DNA from: JAIROC01 sp031553535
GTDB taxonomy: Bacteria; Bacteroidota; Bacteroidia; Bacteroidales; WCHB1-69
Assembly (NCBI GenBank): GCA_031553535.1
Contig: JAVBLM010000016.1
Location: 1-64,000, forward strand
DNA length: 64,000 nt
Reading direction: 5' to 3'
The first letter of the stretch is position 1. The number at the start of each line of letters is the position of its first letter. The notes under the pieces were generated by a model, which ran no database searches, was not told where the DNA came from, and saw only the letters and a program-made list of their open reading frames with translations. The position numbers were made by a program, and so were the translations under genes. Below, in pieces: positions 1 to 7,852 of this stretch.

Positions 1-303
1 ACCGTGCAACTCGAAGGCTGGGCATCCCAACTGGGTGCTGAGAACGATGCTTTTGAAAATCTGGTCAGGGCACGCAACGCCGAAAATGCCGTCAAAACCC
101 AACTCACCATGAAAGCAACCCGCTTGGAAGTCGACAGGGTATATACCTCTATTGTAAAGCGTATCAATGCCCTGATTGTCGTCGAAGGAGAAGATAAATA
201 TGCGGGCTTCGTCAACAGGATCAACACGTTCATCGACAAATACAGCCAGATCGTGGCGCAACGCCAGGGACGAAACGCCGCAAAAAAAGACGATATACAA
301 TAA
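1..303 (+). CDS. DUF6261-like hypothetical protein, 3' end only
   Basis: The frame is open from the first base of the window to a TAA at 301-303, so the true start lies upstream and only about the last 100 residues are visible. The fragment is charged and helical. Its tail (KYAGFVNRINTFIDKY, then a basic AQRQGRN segment) resembles the end of Bacteroidetes DUF6261 proteins, whose function is unknown. The assignment rests on memory of the family tail rather than on an alignment. Base composition is richer in GC than the genes that follow. No partner gene is visible because the upstream side is cut. Confidence 0.6.
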   Translation, partial: TVQLEGWASQLGAENDAFENLVRARNAENAVKTQLTMKATRLEVDRVYTSIVKRINALIVVEGEDKYAGFVNRINTFIDKYSQIVAQRQGRNAAKKDDIQ

Positions 304-489
304 AAGGGAAATACACCCGTCATAACAGCGGAATTTATACCTGAAAAATACCGTTAAAACGATTCAGCAACAGATAATCTTTCCTCTATGGAATTTTGAA
401 AAAGATCTTTAATGACTAAATCTTATTTTGAAATGCTATTTGAGAACCGGAATATAACTCCAAAAGCATATTCCGCTTAAATAAAAACA

Positions 490-523
490 AAGACAGTTAC
501 CGGGACAACCCAATAACTGTCTT
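490..523. terminator. Bidirectional hairpin terminator
   Basis: A perfect 10-bp stem (AAGACAGTTA at 490-499 with TAACTGTCTT at 514-523) is flanked by A-rich sequence on the left and T-rich sequence on the right. It lies between the convergent DUF6261 fragment and the peptide transporter and could end both. The rest of 304-595 holds only a second weak hairpin (GTCCTG at 543-548 with CAGGAC at 567-572). Confidence 0.6.
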
Positions 524-595
524 ATAAAATTTTTATATGTCTGTCCTGCTAACTATAATGTAGAGTCAGGACGAACCAAATTCTTATCAAGCTAT

Positions 596-2155
596 TTATT
601 TAGCAACTTTTTCAAGCCATTTAACCATTGAAAGCATTACAAGCATGGATAATCCGCAAGCAACAGCAAATACAATCCAACAAGCCCATAATGGAACATG
701 AGTGTAAAGAATTCCTCCGATAAACAAGAGGGAATTACCGATAGCTGTGGCCGCTAACCAAAATCCTTGCATCAAACCTTGCATGTGAGGTGGTGCTACT
801 TTGGATACAAACGACAATCCAAGTGGAGAGATAAACAACTCAGCAACAGTCAAAATGAAATACATACCTACCATTACCCAAGGCGTAAGGCGCATCATAT
901 CCAATTCTGAAGGACTCATCCCTGCAAGAGAATCTTTTGCAGGTAAAGAAAACGAAACGAACATAAGAAATACATATGCCAGACAAGCAATACCCATACC
1001 AAGAGCTATTTTCATAGGAGTAGAAATTTCCTTACCACGTTTTTTCAGCGTACCGAAAAACCACATTACAAGCGGAGTAAGAAGAACTACAAAGAAAGGA
1101 TTCACACTTTGAAATATTTCGGCCCCTTTGATGCTTGTAAATCCAAGATCTATATTAATCACATCCAAATTTATATAATCTCTTGCAAAATAAGTAAGAG
1201 AGTATCCGTTTTGATGGAAAGACAACCAAAAGAAAATTACCACGCCCAATACTGCGAATACAGCATAAATACGTTGACGAATTTCTTGCGCGCTCATTTT
1301 AATTTCTTCTTTTGTTATACTTTCTGCATTATCTTTAACAACAGCTTTTTGTCCGGGATCCGGGAACGTTTTTTTATTAACAATGAAAATAACAAGCGAA
1401 ATTAACATAGCAACAATGGCTGCAGCAAATGCATAATGGAAGCCGGTACTAAATACATCAAGGTAACTATTTACGAAATCGCCGATATTGGTAACAGGAG
1501 TTTTGTCCAACACCGCAACATTTGCATATTCTGTTAGTTTGTTTAGTTGATCGGCAGGCATAGCCGCTCCTTCTTTTAAGTATTGATGGCATAATTCAGG
1601 AAGCCCCGCATTATAGTCAAAGTTATTTATTTTTAACCACCAGTTACGTACACCAATAGCAATAAAGGGGGCAAAGAATCCTCCAATATTGATAAACATA
1701 TAAAATATTTGGAATCCAGCATCCCTTTTATCAGAATATTTAGGATTATCATACATCTGCCCTACCATTGCCTGGAGGTTTCCTTTAAATAACCCGTTAC
1801 CAAAAGCAATTACTAATAGGCCAAAACAAGTCATGGCAAGGTATAAAGCCAGGTTAGGAACAGGAGTTGGCGTAGGAATAGCAATAAGTAGATAACCAAC
1901 GGCCATCAGTATCAAACCGAATAATATCGTTCCTTTGTATTTTTTTGTTTTGTCGGCAATCAAACCTCCAACTAATGCCAATAAATAAATTGAAGCATAA
2001 AAAGCTGAATAAACATAGCCAGTTACAGTCTCCGACAATCCGAACTTGGCAGAAATAAACAATGTCAAAATTGCCATCATAATATAGAAGCCAAAGCGTT
2101 CTCCCATATTTGAGAGGGCAGCTCCTATTAATCCTTTGGGATGATTTTTAAACAT
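596..2155 (-). CDS. POT-family (proton-coupled oligopeptide) MFS transporter
   Basis: This 519-residue inner-membrane protein is a member of the POT/PTR branch of the major facilitator superfamily, which imports di- and tripeptides with protons. Visible hallmarks are the first helix with the GERFGFY motif, the FGNGLFKGNLQAMVGQMY signature near residues 115-135, the long FQIFYMFINIGGFFAP helix, and about 12-14 hydrophobic segments. A soluble loop of roughly 55 residues (around 190-240) separates the two halves. In typical POT proteins the first-helix motif is ExxER; here the first Glu position is Asn (NMGER), so the usual proton-relay signature is incomplete. It is monocistronic, with its own promoter box at 2203-2210 and a terminator at 490-523. 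The exact substrate cannot be read from sequence. Confidence 0.9.
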   Translation of the reverse strand: MFKNHPKGLIGAALSNMGERFGFYIMMAILTLFISAKFGLSETVTGYVYSAFYASIYLLALVGGLIADKTKKYKGTILFGLILMAVGYLLIAIPTPTPVPNLALYLAMTCFGLLVIAFGNGLFKGNLQAMVGQMYDNPKYSDKRDAGFQIFYMFINIGGFFAPFIAIGVRNWWLKINNFDYNAGLPELCHQYLKEGAAMPADQLNKLTEYANVAVLDKTPVTNIGDFVNSYLDVFSTGFHYAFAAAIVAMLISLVIFIVNKKTFPDPGQKAVVKDNAESITKEEIKMSAQEIRQRIYAVFAVLGVVIFFWLSFHQNGYSLTYFARDYINLDVINIDLGFTSIKGAEIFQSVNPFFVVLLTPLVMWFFGTLKKRGKEISTPMKIALGMGIACLAYVFLMFVSFSLPAKDSLAGMSPSELDMMRLTPWVMVGMYFILTVAELFISPLGLSFVSKVAPPHMQGLMQGFWLAATAIGNSLLFIGGILYTHVPLWACWIVFAVACGLSMLVMLSMVKWLEKVAK

Positions 2156-2202
2156 ATTCTTTTGAATTTTTTAATTAATAATTATTTTATTCTCACAGGA
2201 TG

Positions 2203-2210
2203 CAAAAATA
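2203..2210 (-). promoter_or_regulatory. Bacteroidetes -7 box for the peptide transporter
   Basis: TATTTTTG on the minus strand fits the TAnnTTTG consensus and lies about 48 bases upstream of the transporter start. No clear -33 TTTG box is seen. Confidence 0.5.
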
Positions 2211-2500
2211 AGAAAAAACTCGTTGATTCACTCGATTTATAAGAAAAAGATATCATTTATTTTTCTAAATAACATTTAATCTCTTAAAGACAAACTGTTT
2301 ACAACATATTATTCTGCGATATGATAAAAAAAATAATTTCCCAACGGTATGATAAGAAATTACCTGTAAATTTGCATCCTGATTAATAAAAATAAAAGTT
2401 CGTATCCCGTAGCAGTTACAAAAATAATATAATCAATTAAACACAAACACATTAGTCGTATTTAATTTAGCTGATTACAACAACGATTATCTCAATTTAT
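2211..2500. other. Divergent AT-rich intergenic region
   Basis: This gap separates the divergent transporter and glycosyltransferase genes. It holds a TAAATTTG box at 2367-2374 on the plus strand that could serve the glycosyltransferase (leader about 125 bases, no good -33 box). I see no small gene, hairpin or repeat in the rest. Confidence 0.4.
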
Positions 2501-3244
2501 ATGGACAAAAGAATAGTTATTATTCCAACATACAACGAAAAAGAAAACATTGAAAAAATCATCCGGTTTGTTTTCTCCTTACCGGATTTGTTTCATATTC
2601 TAATAATTGACGACGGTTCTCCCGACGGAACGGCATCTATCGTAAAAAAACTAATCCCCGAATTCGAAAATAAACTTTTTATAGAAGAACGGAGTGGCAA
2701 ACTAGGATTAGGGACTGCATATATACATGGCTTCAAATGGAGTATCAAACATAATTATGACTTTATTTTTGAAATGGATGCAGACTTTTCCCATAATCCC
2801 AGTGACCTTATACGATTATATAACGCTGCGGTTGAAAATAATGCGGACCTTGTTGTGGGATCTCGTTATTGCAATGGTGTAAATGTTGTCCATTGGCCAA
2901 TGTCCCGCATCTTGATGTCATATTATGGGTCTGCATATGTTCGTTTCATCTTACGTATCCCTACGCGCGATACTACTGCAGGTTTTGTATGTTATCGACG
3001 AAAGGTATTGGAAACAATTAATTTTAGCAAGATTAAACACATAGGATATGGCTTTCAAATAGAGATGAAATATGTCGCATGGAAGCTTGGATTTAAAGTA
3101 TGTGAAGTTCCCATTATTTTCACAGACCGGACGGAAGGTACTTCTAAAATGAGTAAAGGGATATTGAAAGAAGCAATATTCGGAGTAATAAAATTACGCT
3201 TGTCTGCTATGTTCGGAGGAATAAAATCTTACCGAAATTCTTAA
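2501..3244 (+). CDS. Polyprenol-phosphate mannosyltransferase-like GT2 glycosyltransferase
   Basis: This 247-residue family 2 glycosyltransferase of the dolichol-phosphate mannose synthase (DPM1) type would move a sugar from a nucleotide donor to a membrane polyprenyl phosphate. It opens with VIIPTYNEKENIEKII, followed by IIDDGSPDGT, the metal-binding DADFSHNP motif near residue 95, and GSRY near 125, all typical of the family. The C-terminal transmembrane segments of some DPM-like enzymes are absent, matching the short soluble or peripheral form common in Bacteroidetes. The ATG at 2501 begins directly with the first beta strand, which supports the start. The donor sugar is inferred from the family, not proven. 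Confidence 0.85.
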   Translation: MDKRIVIIPTYNEKENIEKIIRFVFSLPDLFHILIIDDGSPDGTASIVKKLIPEFENKLFIEERSGKLGLGTAYIHGFKWSIKHNYDFIFEMDADFSHNPSDLIRLYNAAVENNADLVVGSRYCNGVNVVHWPMSRILMSYYGSAYVRFILRIPTRDTTAGFVCYRRKVLETINFSKIKHIGYGFQIEMKYVAWKLGFKVCEVPIIFTDRTEGTSKMSKGILKEAIFGVIKLRLSAMFGGIKSYRNS

Positions 3245-3246
3245 CA

Positions 3247-3295
3247 GAAGTTACTCAAGTTACAGGAAGTTATAGAAGTTAAATAAAGTTACAGG
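3247..3295. repeat. AAGTTA-core repeat, copy 1
   Basis: Five AAGTTA cores spaced 9-10 bases apart follow directly after the glycosyltransferase stop. Related stretches occur at 3661-3692, 23600-23650, 56527-56550 and 62327-62365. Confidence 0.7.
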
Positions 3296-3296
3296 G

Positions 3297-3638
3297 GATG
3301 GAGAAGACAAATTCTTTTATTGGTTTGATTATGCGGAAAAATCACATAATTTCGTGCTCGAATCTTACAAGATCACAGAAAATTATCCTAAAGAAGAATT
3401 ATTCGGGCTTATTTCCCAACTAAGAAGATCCGCTGTTTCAATCCCTGCTAACATTACAGAGGGATATCGATGAAAAGGGAAAGCAGGAAAACTTCGATTT
3501 TTTAATATTTCACAAGGACGCCTAGAAGAATGCAGATATTATCTCATTCTGTCAAAAGATTTAAAATATCTCGGCAATTAGCAATACTTGTTTTTAATAG
3601 AAAAACCGGAGGGAGCAAGCAAGTCATTAAATAGTTAG
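3297..3638 (+). pseudogene. Four-helix-bundle protein (23S rRNA intervening-sequence type), broken
   Basis: Reading from 3297 in one frame gives a recognisable four-helix-bundle (TIGR02436/S23 type) sequence. The conserved core ELFGLISQLRRSAVSIPANI is followed by TEGYR, then an in-frame TGA at 3471-3473. The frame continues with FFNISQGRLEECRYYLILSK, a second stop at 3579-3581, and a last stop at 3636-3638. No ATG in this frame begins the protein, so the 5' end is also lost. Family members are often encoded inside rRNA introns or near mobile DNA, and their role is unknown. The gene is flanked by oppositely oriented AAGTTA repeats. Confidence 0.75.
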
Positions 3639-3660
3639 TAAGAAACTATATGAAGATGTT

Positions 3661-3692
3661 CAAGAAGTTATAACTTCTTGTAACTTCTATTC
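3661..3692. repeat. AAGTTA-core repeat with a perfect 20-bp palindrome
   Basis: The stretch 3661-3680 (caagaagttataacttcttg) is a perfect palindrome built from two AAGTTA cores facing each other, followed by another inverted core (TAACTTC) at 3681-3688. Most cores are inverted relative to the copy at 3247-3295. Confidence 0.7.
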
Positions 3693-3706
3693 TTAATTCA
3701 GCGGGA

Positions 3707-4423
3707 TTATCCTTCAAAAAGGAAAGAAATATGAAATGTTTTGGAACGTAAACTTTGGATACTGTTTGTAAACATATTATCTTCGTTCTTCAACAGGTTA
3801 AGCGTTCCATATGACATTTTTGCTTCTATGGCAAATTTAAAATATTGCAAATAAAAATCAATCCCCACTCCCACCTGTGCTTGCAAATCACTTGCATATA
3901 GTTTAAGTTGAATCTCACTTCCGGTAGTTCGCTTTTTTGATCTTGTTGCTAAATCCACACTATACTGAGCTCCTGTAACAACATAAAACCGTACATTTCC
4001 CATGCGGGAAGATTTGAATTTTAAGAGTAAAGGGAAATTCAAATTGACAGACTCTATATTCTGTGTTTCTGTACCTACCACACTTTCTTTATATTTGATT
4101 TCATAATTTACCATTCGATCTACCAGGGAAAGTGATGGTATAAATCTCAAATCAAAATAATTTCCTAAATTCAGATTCGTTACAATGCCAATATCAAATC
4201 CTGCCATTCCACTGGGTTCTATCACCATTAAAGAATCAAAAGGATTTAAGTTAGATTGGGGTTTTATCGTAAAAGTTGCATAATTTATACCCAAAGCAAA
4301 TCCAAAATGAAATCTTCTTTGATCATAATTCGGCAAATTATGTGTATTCCGTTGAGCATTACCCAACAAGGGTATTAATAATAATATGAAAATATTTATC
4401 GCCAGAATTATTCTTTTCATCAA
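3707..4423 (-). CDS. porT: PorT/SprT-like outer-membrane beta-barrel protein (T9SS)
   Basis: This 238-residue protein has a signal peptide ending near the LLGNAQ motif, then NLPNYDQRRFHFGFALGINY, a start typical of PorT-family barrels. The rest alternates short hydrophobic strands ending in an aromatic-rich C-terminus (TFHISFLFEG). PorT is required for type IX secretion in Porphyromonas gingivalis; its length of about 240 residues fits. It is the last gene of a minus-strand cluster, 74 bases downstream of the heptose kinase gene. The window also holds a PorP/SprF-like protein and several T9SS cargo proteins, which agrees with a functional system. Generic PorT-family barrels are common, so a non-T9SS role is possible. 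Confidence 0.75.
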   Translation of the reverse strand: MMKRIILAINIFILLLIPLLGNAQRNTHNLPNYDQRRFHFGFALGINYATFTIKPQSNLNPFDSLMVIEPSGMAGFDIGIVTNLNLGNYFDLRFIPSLSLVDRMVNYEIKYKESVVGTETQNIESVNLNFPLLLKFKSSRMGNVRFYVVTGAQYSVDLATRSKKRTTGSEIQLKLYASDLQAQVGVGIDFYLQYFKFAIEAKMSYGTLNLLKNEDNMFTNSIQSLRSKTFHISFLFEG

Positions 4424-4497
4424 GAGTATTACAATTTATTTGAATATTTTTAACGAAAAGAAACAAAAAATAGTATACGATTTTCCTTTATTTTAAA

Positions 4498-5517
4498 TTA
4501 TATTGTGGACACCACCTCATTTAGTAGCTTTCCTTTATTTATAGCCACCACTCCTACTTCTTCACATACCAATCCTCCGGCTAAATTAGAAATCATTGCA
4601 ATATCTTTCATTTCCATTCCTAATACCAGACACAATGTAGCAACACTTATTACCGTATCTCCAGCACCTGAGACATCGGCTATATTTCGTAAAAAAGCAG
4701 GAATATGAATATAATCCAACACCCCATTTTCGTAACGATATATTATAACACCATCCCCGGATAATGTTAAGAGCAACTGTTTATGCTGTTTTTCAATCAT
4801 AAACTGTTTAACCGCATCCTGTAAATAAGTGTCTTTCCATGAACATTTTTTGAGTTGCAGTCCTTCGCTTAATTCTTTCCAGTTTGGTTTAAATAAGTCT
4901 ATATTGTTATAATCTAAAAAATTGCGTTTTTTGGGATCAACTGATACAATGATAGATTTTTCTTGAGCAACAGATATTATTTTATTTATTAAACCTACAG
5001 TAATTACTCCTTTATCATAATCTTCAAAGATAATCGCATCAATTTTTTGTGTGTTAATAATGGATATTATCTTATGTGAAAACTCCTGCTCATCTTTTTG
5101 TGATAATGGAGTTGTTATTTCACTATCAAGCCTCAAAAGTTGCATATTATTACCCAAAGCCCGATATTTTGTAGTTAATATCCTATCCTCGCTTTTCATA
5201 ATTCCTTGGGTAGGTAATCCTTCCTGAAGCATAATATCTAGAAAATCATCACTTTTTTTATCTTTCCCTATTACACTACATAAAATAGGTGTAGCTCCCA
5301 ACGACTTAACATTTAATGCAACATTCGCTGCTCCTCCCAAACAGGCATAACGTGATGTAATATTCACTATCGGAACAGGTGCTTCGGGAGAAATACGAGT
5401 AACTTCACCAATAATATAATCATCCAGCATGACATCACCGATAATCAAAACCTTGGCTTTTGAAAAATCATCAAATATCTGTCGGATATTTTCTTTTTTA
5501 ATCTCCATTTTTTTCAT
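4498..5517 (-). CDS. rfaE1: D-glycero-beta-D-manno-heptose-7-phosphate kinase (PfkB family)
   Basis: This 339-residue PfkB/ribokinase-type sugar kinase matches the kinase half of RfaE/HldE, which makes heptose 1,7-bisphosphate for the lipopolysaccharide inner core. Visible motifs are VLIIGDVMLDDYIIG at the N-terminus, the substrate-binding GGAANVALN near residue 60, and the catalytic anion-hole motif DVSGAGDT near residue 280. The adenylyltransferase half of E. coli HldE is absent, as in species with split genes. The start overlaps the end of the rhodanese gene by 20 bases; an internal ATG at 5508 would reduce that to 11. The overlap implies translational coupling. Confidence 0.88.
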   Translation of the reverse strand: MKKMEIKKENIRQIFDDFSKAKVLIIGDVMLDDYIIGEVTRISPEAPVPIVNITSRYACLGGAANVALNVKSLGATPILCSVIGKDKKSDDFLDIMLQEGLPTQGIMKSEDRILTTKYRALGNNMQLLRLDSEITTPLSQKDEQEFSHKIISIINTQKIDAIIFEDYDKGVITVGLINKIISVAQEKSIIVSVDPKKRNFLDYNNIDLFKPNWKELSEGLQLKKCSWKDTYLQDAVKQFMIEKQHKQLLLTLSGDGVIIYRYENGVLDYIHIPAFLRNIADVSGAGDTVISVATLCLVLGMEMKDIAMISNLAGGLVCEEVGVVAINKGKLLNEVVSTI

Positions 5518-5869
5518 CCTTATTACATTGACACTGACACGGCATATCTTCTATGGACTTTAAAGGCAGGTCTGCTAACTTCCAAGCCACGAGTCCATTT
5601 TCTAACACAAATACATCCGTATATCCGTTCTCCATTAATAATGTTGCCGCCTCTTTACTTACGATTCCAATTGCGCAGCATAAAATTATACGTTCATTTT
5701 TAGGTAATCTTTCTTTTGTATCTATCAAGGTCTTAAATGGAACAGAAACTACATTCTCCATGTTAATCCATATATCTGAAGTTTCTATTTCCTCCCTAAC
5801 ATCCAACAATAATGTTCCTTCCTTAGCCGCATTATATGCATCAATTGCAGAAATATATCGAACATCCAT
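5498..5869 (-). CDS. Single-domain rhodanese-like protein with Cys-rich tail
   Basis: This 123-residue cytosolic protein is a single rhodanese domain. It shows GTLLLDVREEIE near residue 18, the active-site loop ILCCAIGIVSKEAA around residues 62-75, and NGLVAWKLADLPL near the end. The loop has Cys at the expected position, but the usual Arg of CxxGxRS is Val (GIVS). The C-terminus carries PCQCQC, three alternating cysteines outside the core domain that could bind metal or carry sulfur. It lies between the small membrane protein (10-base gap) and the heptose kinase (20-base overlap). Its sulfur acceptor is unknown. Confidence 0.8.
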   Translation of the reverse strand: MDVRYISAIDAYNAAKEGTLLLDVREEIETSDIWINMENVVSVPFKTLIDTKERLPKNERIILCCAIGIVSKEAATLLMENGYTDVFVLENGLVAWKLADLPLKSIEDMPCQCQCNKDEKNGD

Positions 5870-5879
5870 CTTTCTTTTC

Positions 5880-6077
5880 TTATTCGTTTTTCTTATTCTT
5901 TTTGATTATTATATTTGCTATTTTCATAATTAACATATAAAGAAGAACAAATCCAAAAATGCCCACCATCCCCATAACAAATATGGCAAACGGATTAGGA
6001 TCCATTGCCGCTGGCTGTGACGGTTCTGCAATTATACCGGAAATAGTATCTATTTCTAAAACTTTAATCGTATCCAT
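5880..6077 (-). CDS. Small single-span membrane protein
   Basis: The 65-residue product has an acidic N-terminal half (residues 1-28), one hydrophobic segment (about residues 30-55) and a Lys-rich tail (IIKKNKKNE), so it should be anchored with the tail inside. I do not recognise a family; the shape is like sodium-pump gamma subunits (OadG), but no other pump gene is present. It opens a cluster with the rhodanese, heptose kinase and PorT-like genes and has a promoter box just upstream. Confidence 0.6.
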   Translation of the reverse strand: MDTIKVLEIDTISGIIAEPSQPAAMDPNPFAIFVMGMVGIFGFVLLYMLIMKIANIIIKKNKKNE

Positions 6078-6097
6078 GAATATAATTTACTAATTTA

Positions 6098-6105
6098 CAA
6101 AAGTA
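6098..6105 (-). promoter_or_regulatory. Bacteroidetes -7 box for the rhodanese-rfaE1-porT cluster
   Basis: TACTTTTG on the minus strand lies 20 bases upstream of the small membrane protein start and matches TAnnTTTG. Confidence 0.55.
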
Positions 6106-6183
6106 ACAAAAATGCCGGATGCATTTAGATATCTTTGAATAAATTTAATTAATTTCAGGCTCCACTAGTATCAAGATATTTTG

Positions 6184-6191
6184 TAACTTTG
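6184..6191 (+). promoter_or_regulatory. Bacteroidetes -7 box for pyrG
   Basis: TAACTTTG lies 30 bases upstream of the pyrG ATG. Together with the opposite box at 6098-6105 it makes this a compact divergent promoter region. Confidence 0.55.
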
Positions 6192-6221
6192 CAACTTATC
6201 ACTAATATAGTATAGGTTTAT

Positions 6222-7832
6222 ATGGATACACATTATATATTTGTAACGGGTGGTGTTGCTTCCTCGTTAGGAAAAGGTATTATTTCCGCATCATTAGCTA
6301 ATCTTTTAATAGCAAGAGGATATCGCGTTGCTATTCAAAAACTCGATCCTTATATCAATGTGGATCCGGGCACACTAAACCCATATGAGCATGGGGAATG
6401 TTATGTTACTGAAGATGGTGCCGAAACAGATTTAGACTTGGGTCATTATGAACGATTCACCAATATTCCCACATCTCAGAAGAACAATGTTACCTCAGGA
6501 CGAATTTATCTGGATGTTATCACAAAAGAACGCCATGGGGATTATCTAGGGCAGACGGTTCAGGTTATTCCACATATTACTGACGAAATTCAAAACAGGA
6601 TCAAAGCATTGGGTAATACCAGGGAATTTGACTTTGTTATCACTGAAATCGGAGGAACTGTCGGTGACATTGAATCTTTACCATTTATTGAAGCTGTCAG
6701 GCAGTTGCGATGGGAGAAAGGACGTAATAGTCTGATTATACATCTTACTCTTGTTCCCTTTTTAGCGGCAACAAAAGAATTAAAGACCAAACCCACACAA
6801 CATTCCGTTAAGACACTTCTGGAACAGGGAATCCAACCTGATATTATCGTATGTCGTACTGAACATGATATTAATGAAAGCCTGCGTAAAAAGATTGCAT
6901 TATTTTGTAACGTGGACCCCCAATCCGTATTACAGTCTATTGATGCCAAAAGCATTTATGAGGTTCCTATTATGATGTATAAGGAAGGATTGGATAGAGA
7001 AGTTCTGCGAAAGATGAACGTCACCTGTGACAAAGAACCCGACTTGGTATACTGGAAAGAGTTCTTACATAAACTAGAATATCCTAAACATACCGTGACT
7101 ATAGGGCTAGTTGGAAAGTATGTCGAACTTAACGATGCTTATAAATCCATAATAGAGTCATTTACACATGCCGGTGTTGCAAATGAATGCAAAGTAAAGA
7201 TTGATTTAATTCACTCTGAATATATCAATAAAGACAATGTAAAAGAACAACTTCAGCATTTGGATGGTATTCTGGTAGCGCCCGGATTCGGAGGAAGAGG
7301 AATCGAAGGAAAAGTAACAGCTATTACATTTGCCAGAGAAAACAATATTCCATTTTTCGGTATTTGTCTTGGAATGCAATGCGCAGTTATCGAATTTGCC
7401 CGCAATGTTATGAATTGGGAAGATGCTCATTCTACAGAAGTCGATCCCAATACGCAATACCCCGTTATCAATATGATGGAGGAACAAAAGAAAATCGCCG
7501 GTATGGGAGGGACAATGCGATTGGGGGCTTATCCTTGTACATTAAATCAAGATTCGAAAGCATATGCTGCATATCAGACTGAAAACATTCGTGAACGCCA
7601 TCGTCATCGTTATGAATTCAATAATGATTACTTAGCTGATTTCGAAGAAGCGGGATTAATAGCAAGCGGGATCAATCAAAACCAAAATCTGGTTGAAATT
7701 ATCGAAATCCCAACACATCCCTGGTTTGTAGGAGTTCAATTCCATCCTGAATACAAAAGTACGGTAGTACGAAACCACCCGCTGTTTGTATCTTTTGTCA
7801 AAGCCGCTATGGAATATAAGAACAAAAAATAA
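6222..7832 (+). CDS. pyrG: CTP synthase
   Basis: The 536-residue enzyme converts UTP to CTP with glutamine and ATP. The N-terminal synthetase domain begins FVTGGVASSLGKGIISASLA with the P-loop-like motif and continues with LDPYINVDPGTLNPYEHGE. The C-terminal glutamine amidotransferase domain (from about residue 290) has the nucleophile motif FFGICLGMQ with Cys near residue 382, and the catalytic His-Glu pair in QFHPEY near residue 507. The length is normal for the family. folP follows after 20 bases and is probably cotranscribed. Confidence 0.97.
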   Translation: MDTHYIFVTGGVASSLGKGIISASLANLLIARGYRVAIQKLDPYINVDPGTLNPYEHGECYVTEDGAETDLDLGHYERFTNIPTSQKNNVTSGRIYLDVITKERHGDYLGQTVQVIPHITDEIQNRIKALGNTREFDFVITEIGGTVGDIESLPFIEAVRQLRWEKGRNSLIIHLTLVPFLAATKELKTKPTQHSVKTLLEQGIQPDIIVCRTEHDINESLRKKIALFCNVDPQSVLQSIDAKSIYEVPIMMYKEGLDREVLRKMNVTCDKEPDLVYWKEFLHKLEYPKHTVTIGLVGKYVELNDAYKSIIESFTHAGVANECKVKIDLIHSEYINKDNVKEQLQHLDGILVAPGFGGRGIEGKVTAITFARENNIPFFGICLGMQCAVIEFARNVMNWEDAHSTEVDPNTQYPVINMMEEQKKIAGMGGTMRLGAYPCTLNQDSKAYAAYQTENIRERHRHRYEFNNDYLADFEEAGLIASGINQNQNLVEIIEIPTHPWFVGVQFHPEYKSTVVRNHPLFVSFVKAAMEYKNKK

Positions 7833-7852
7833 CCTTTAATCCTCACGGCAAT

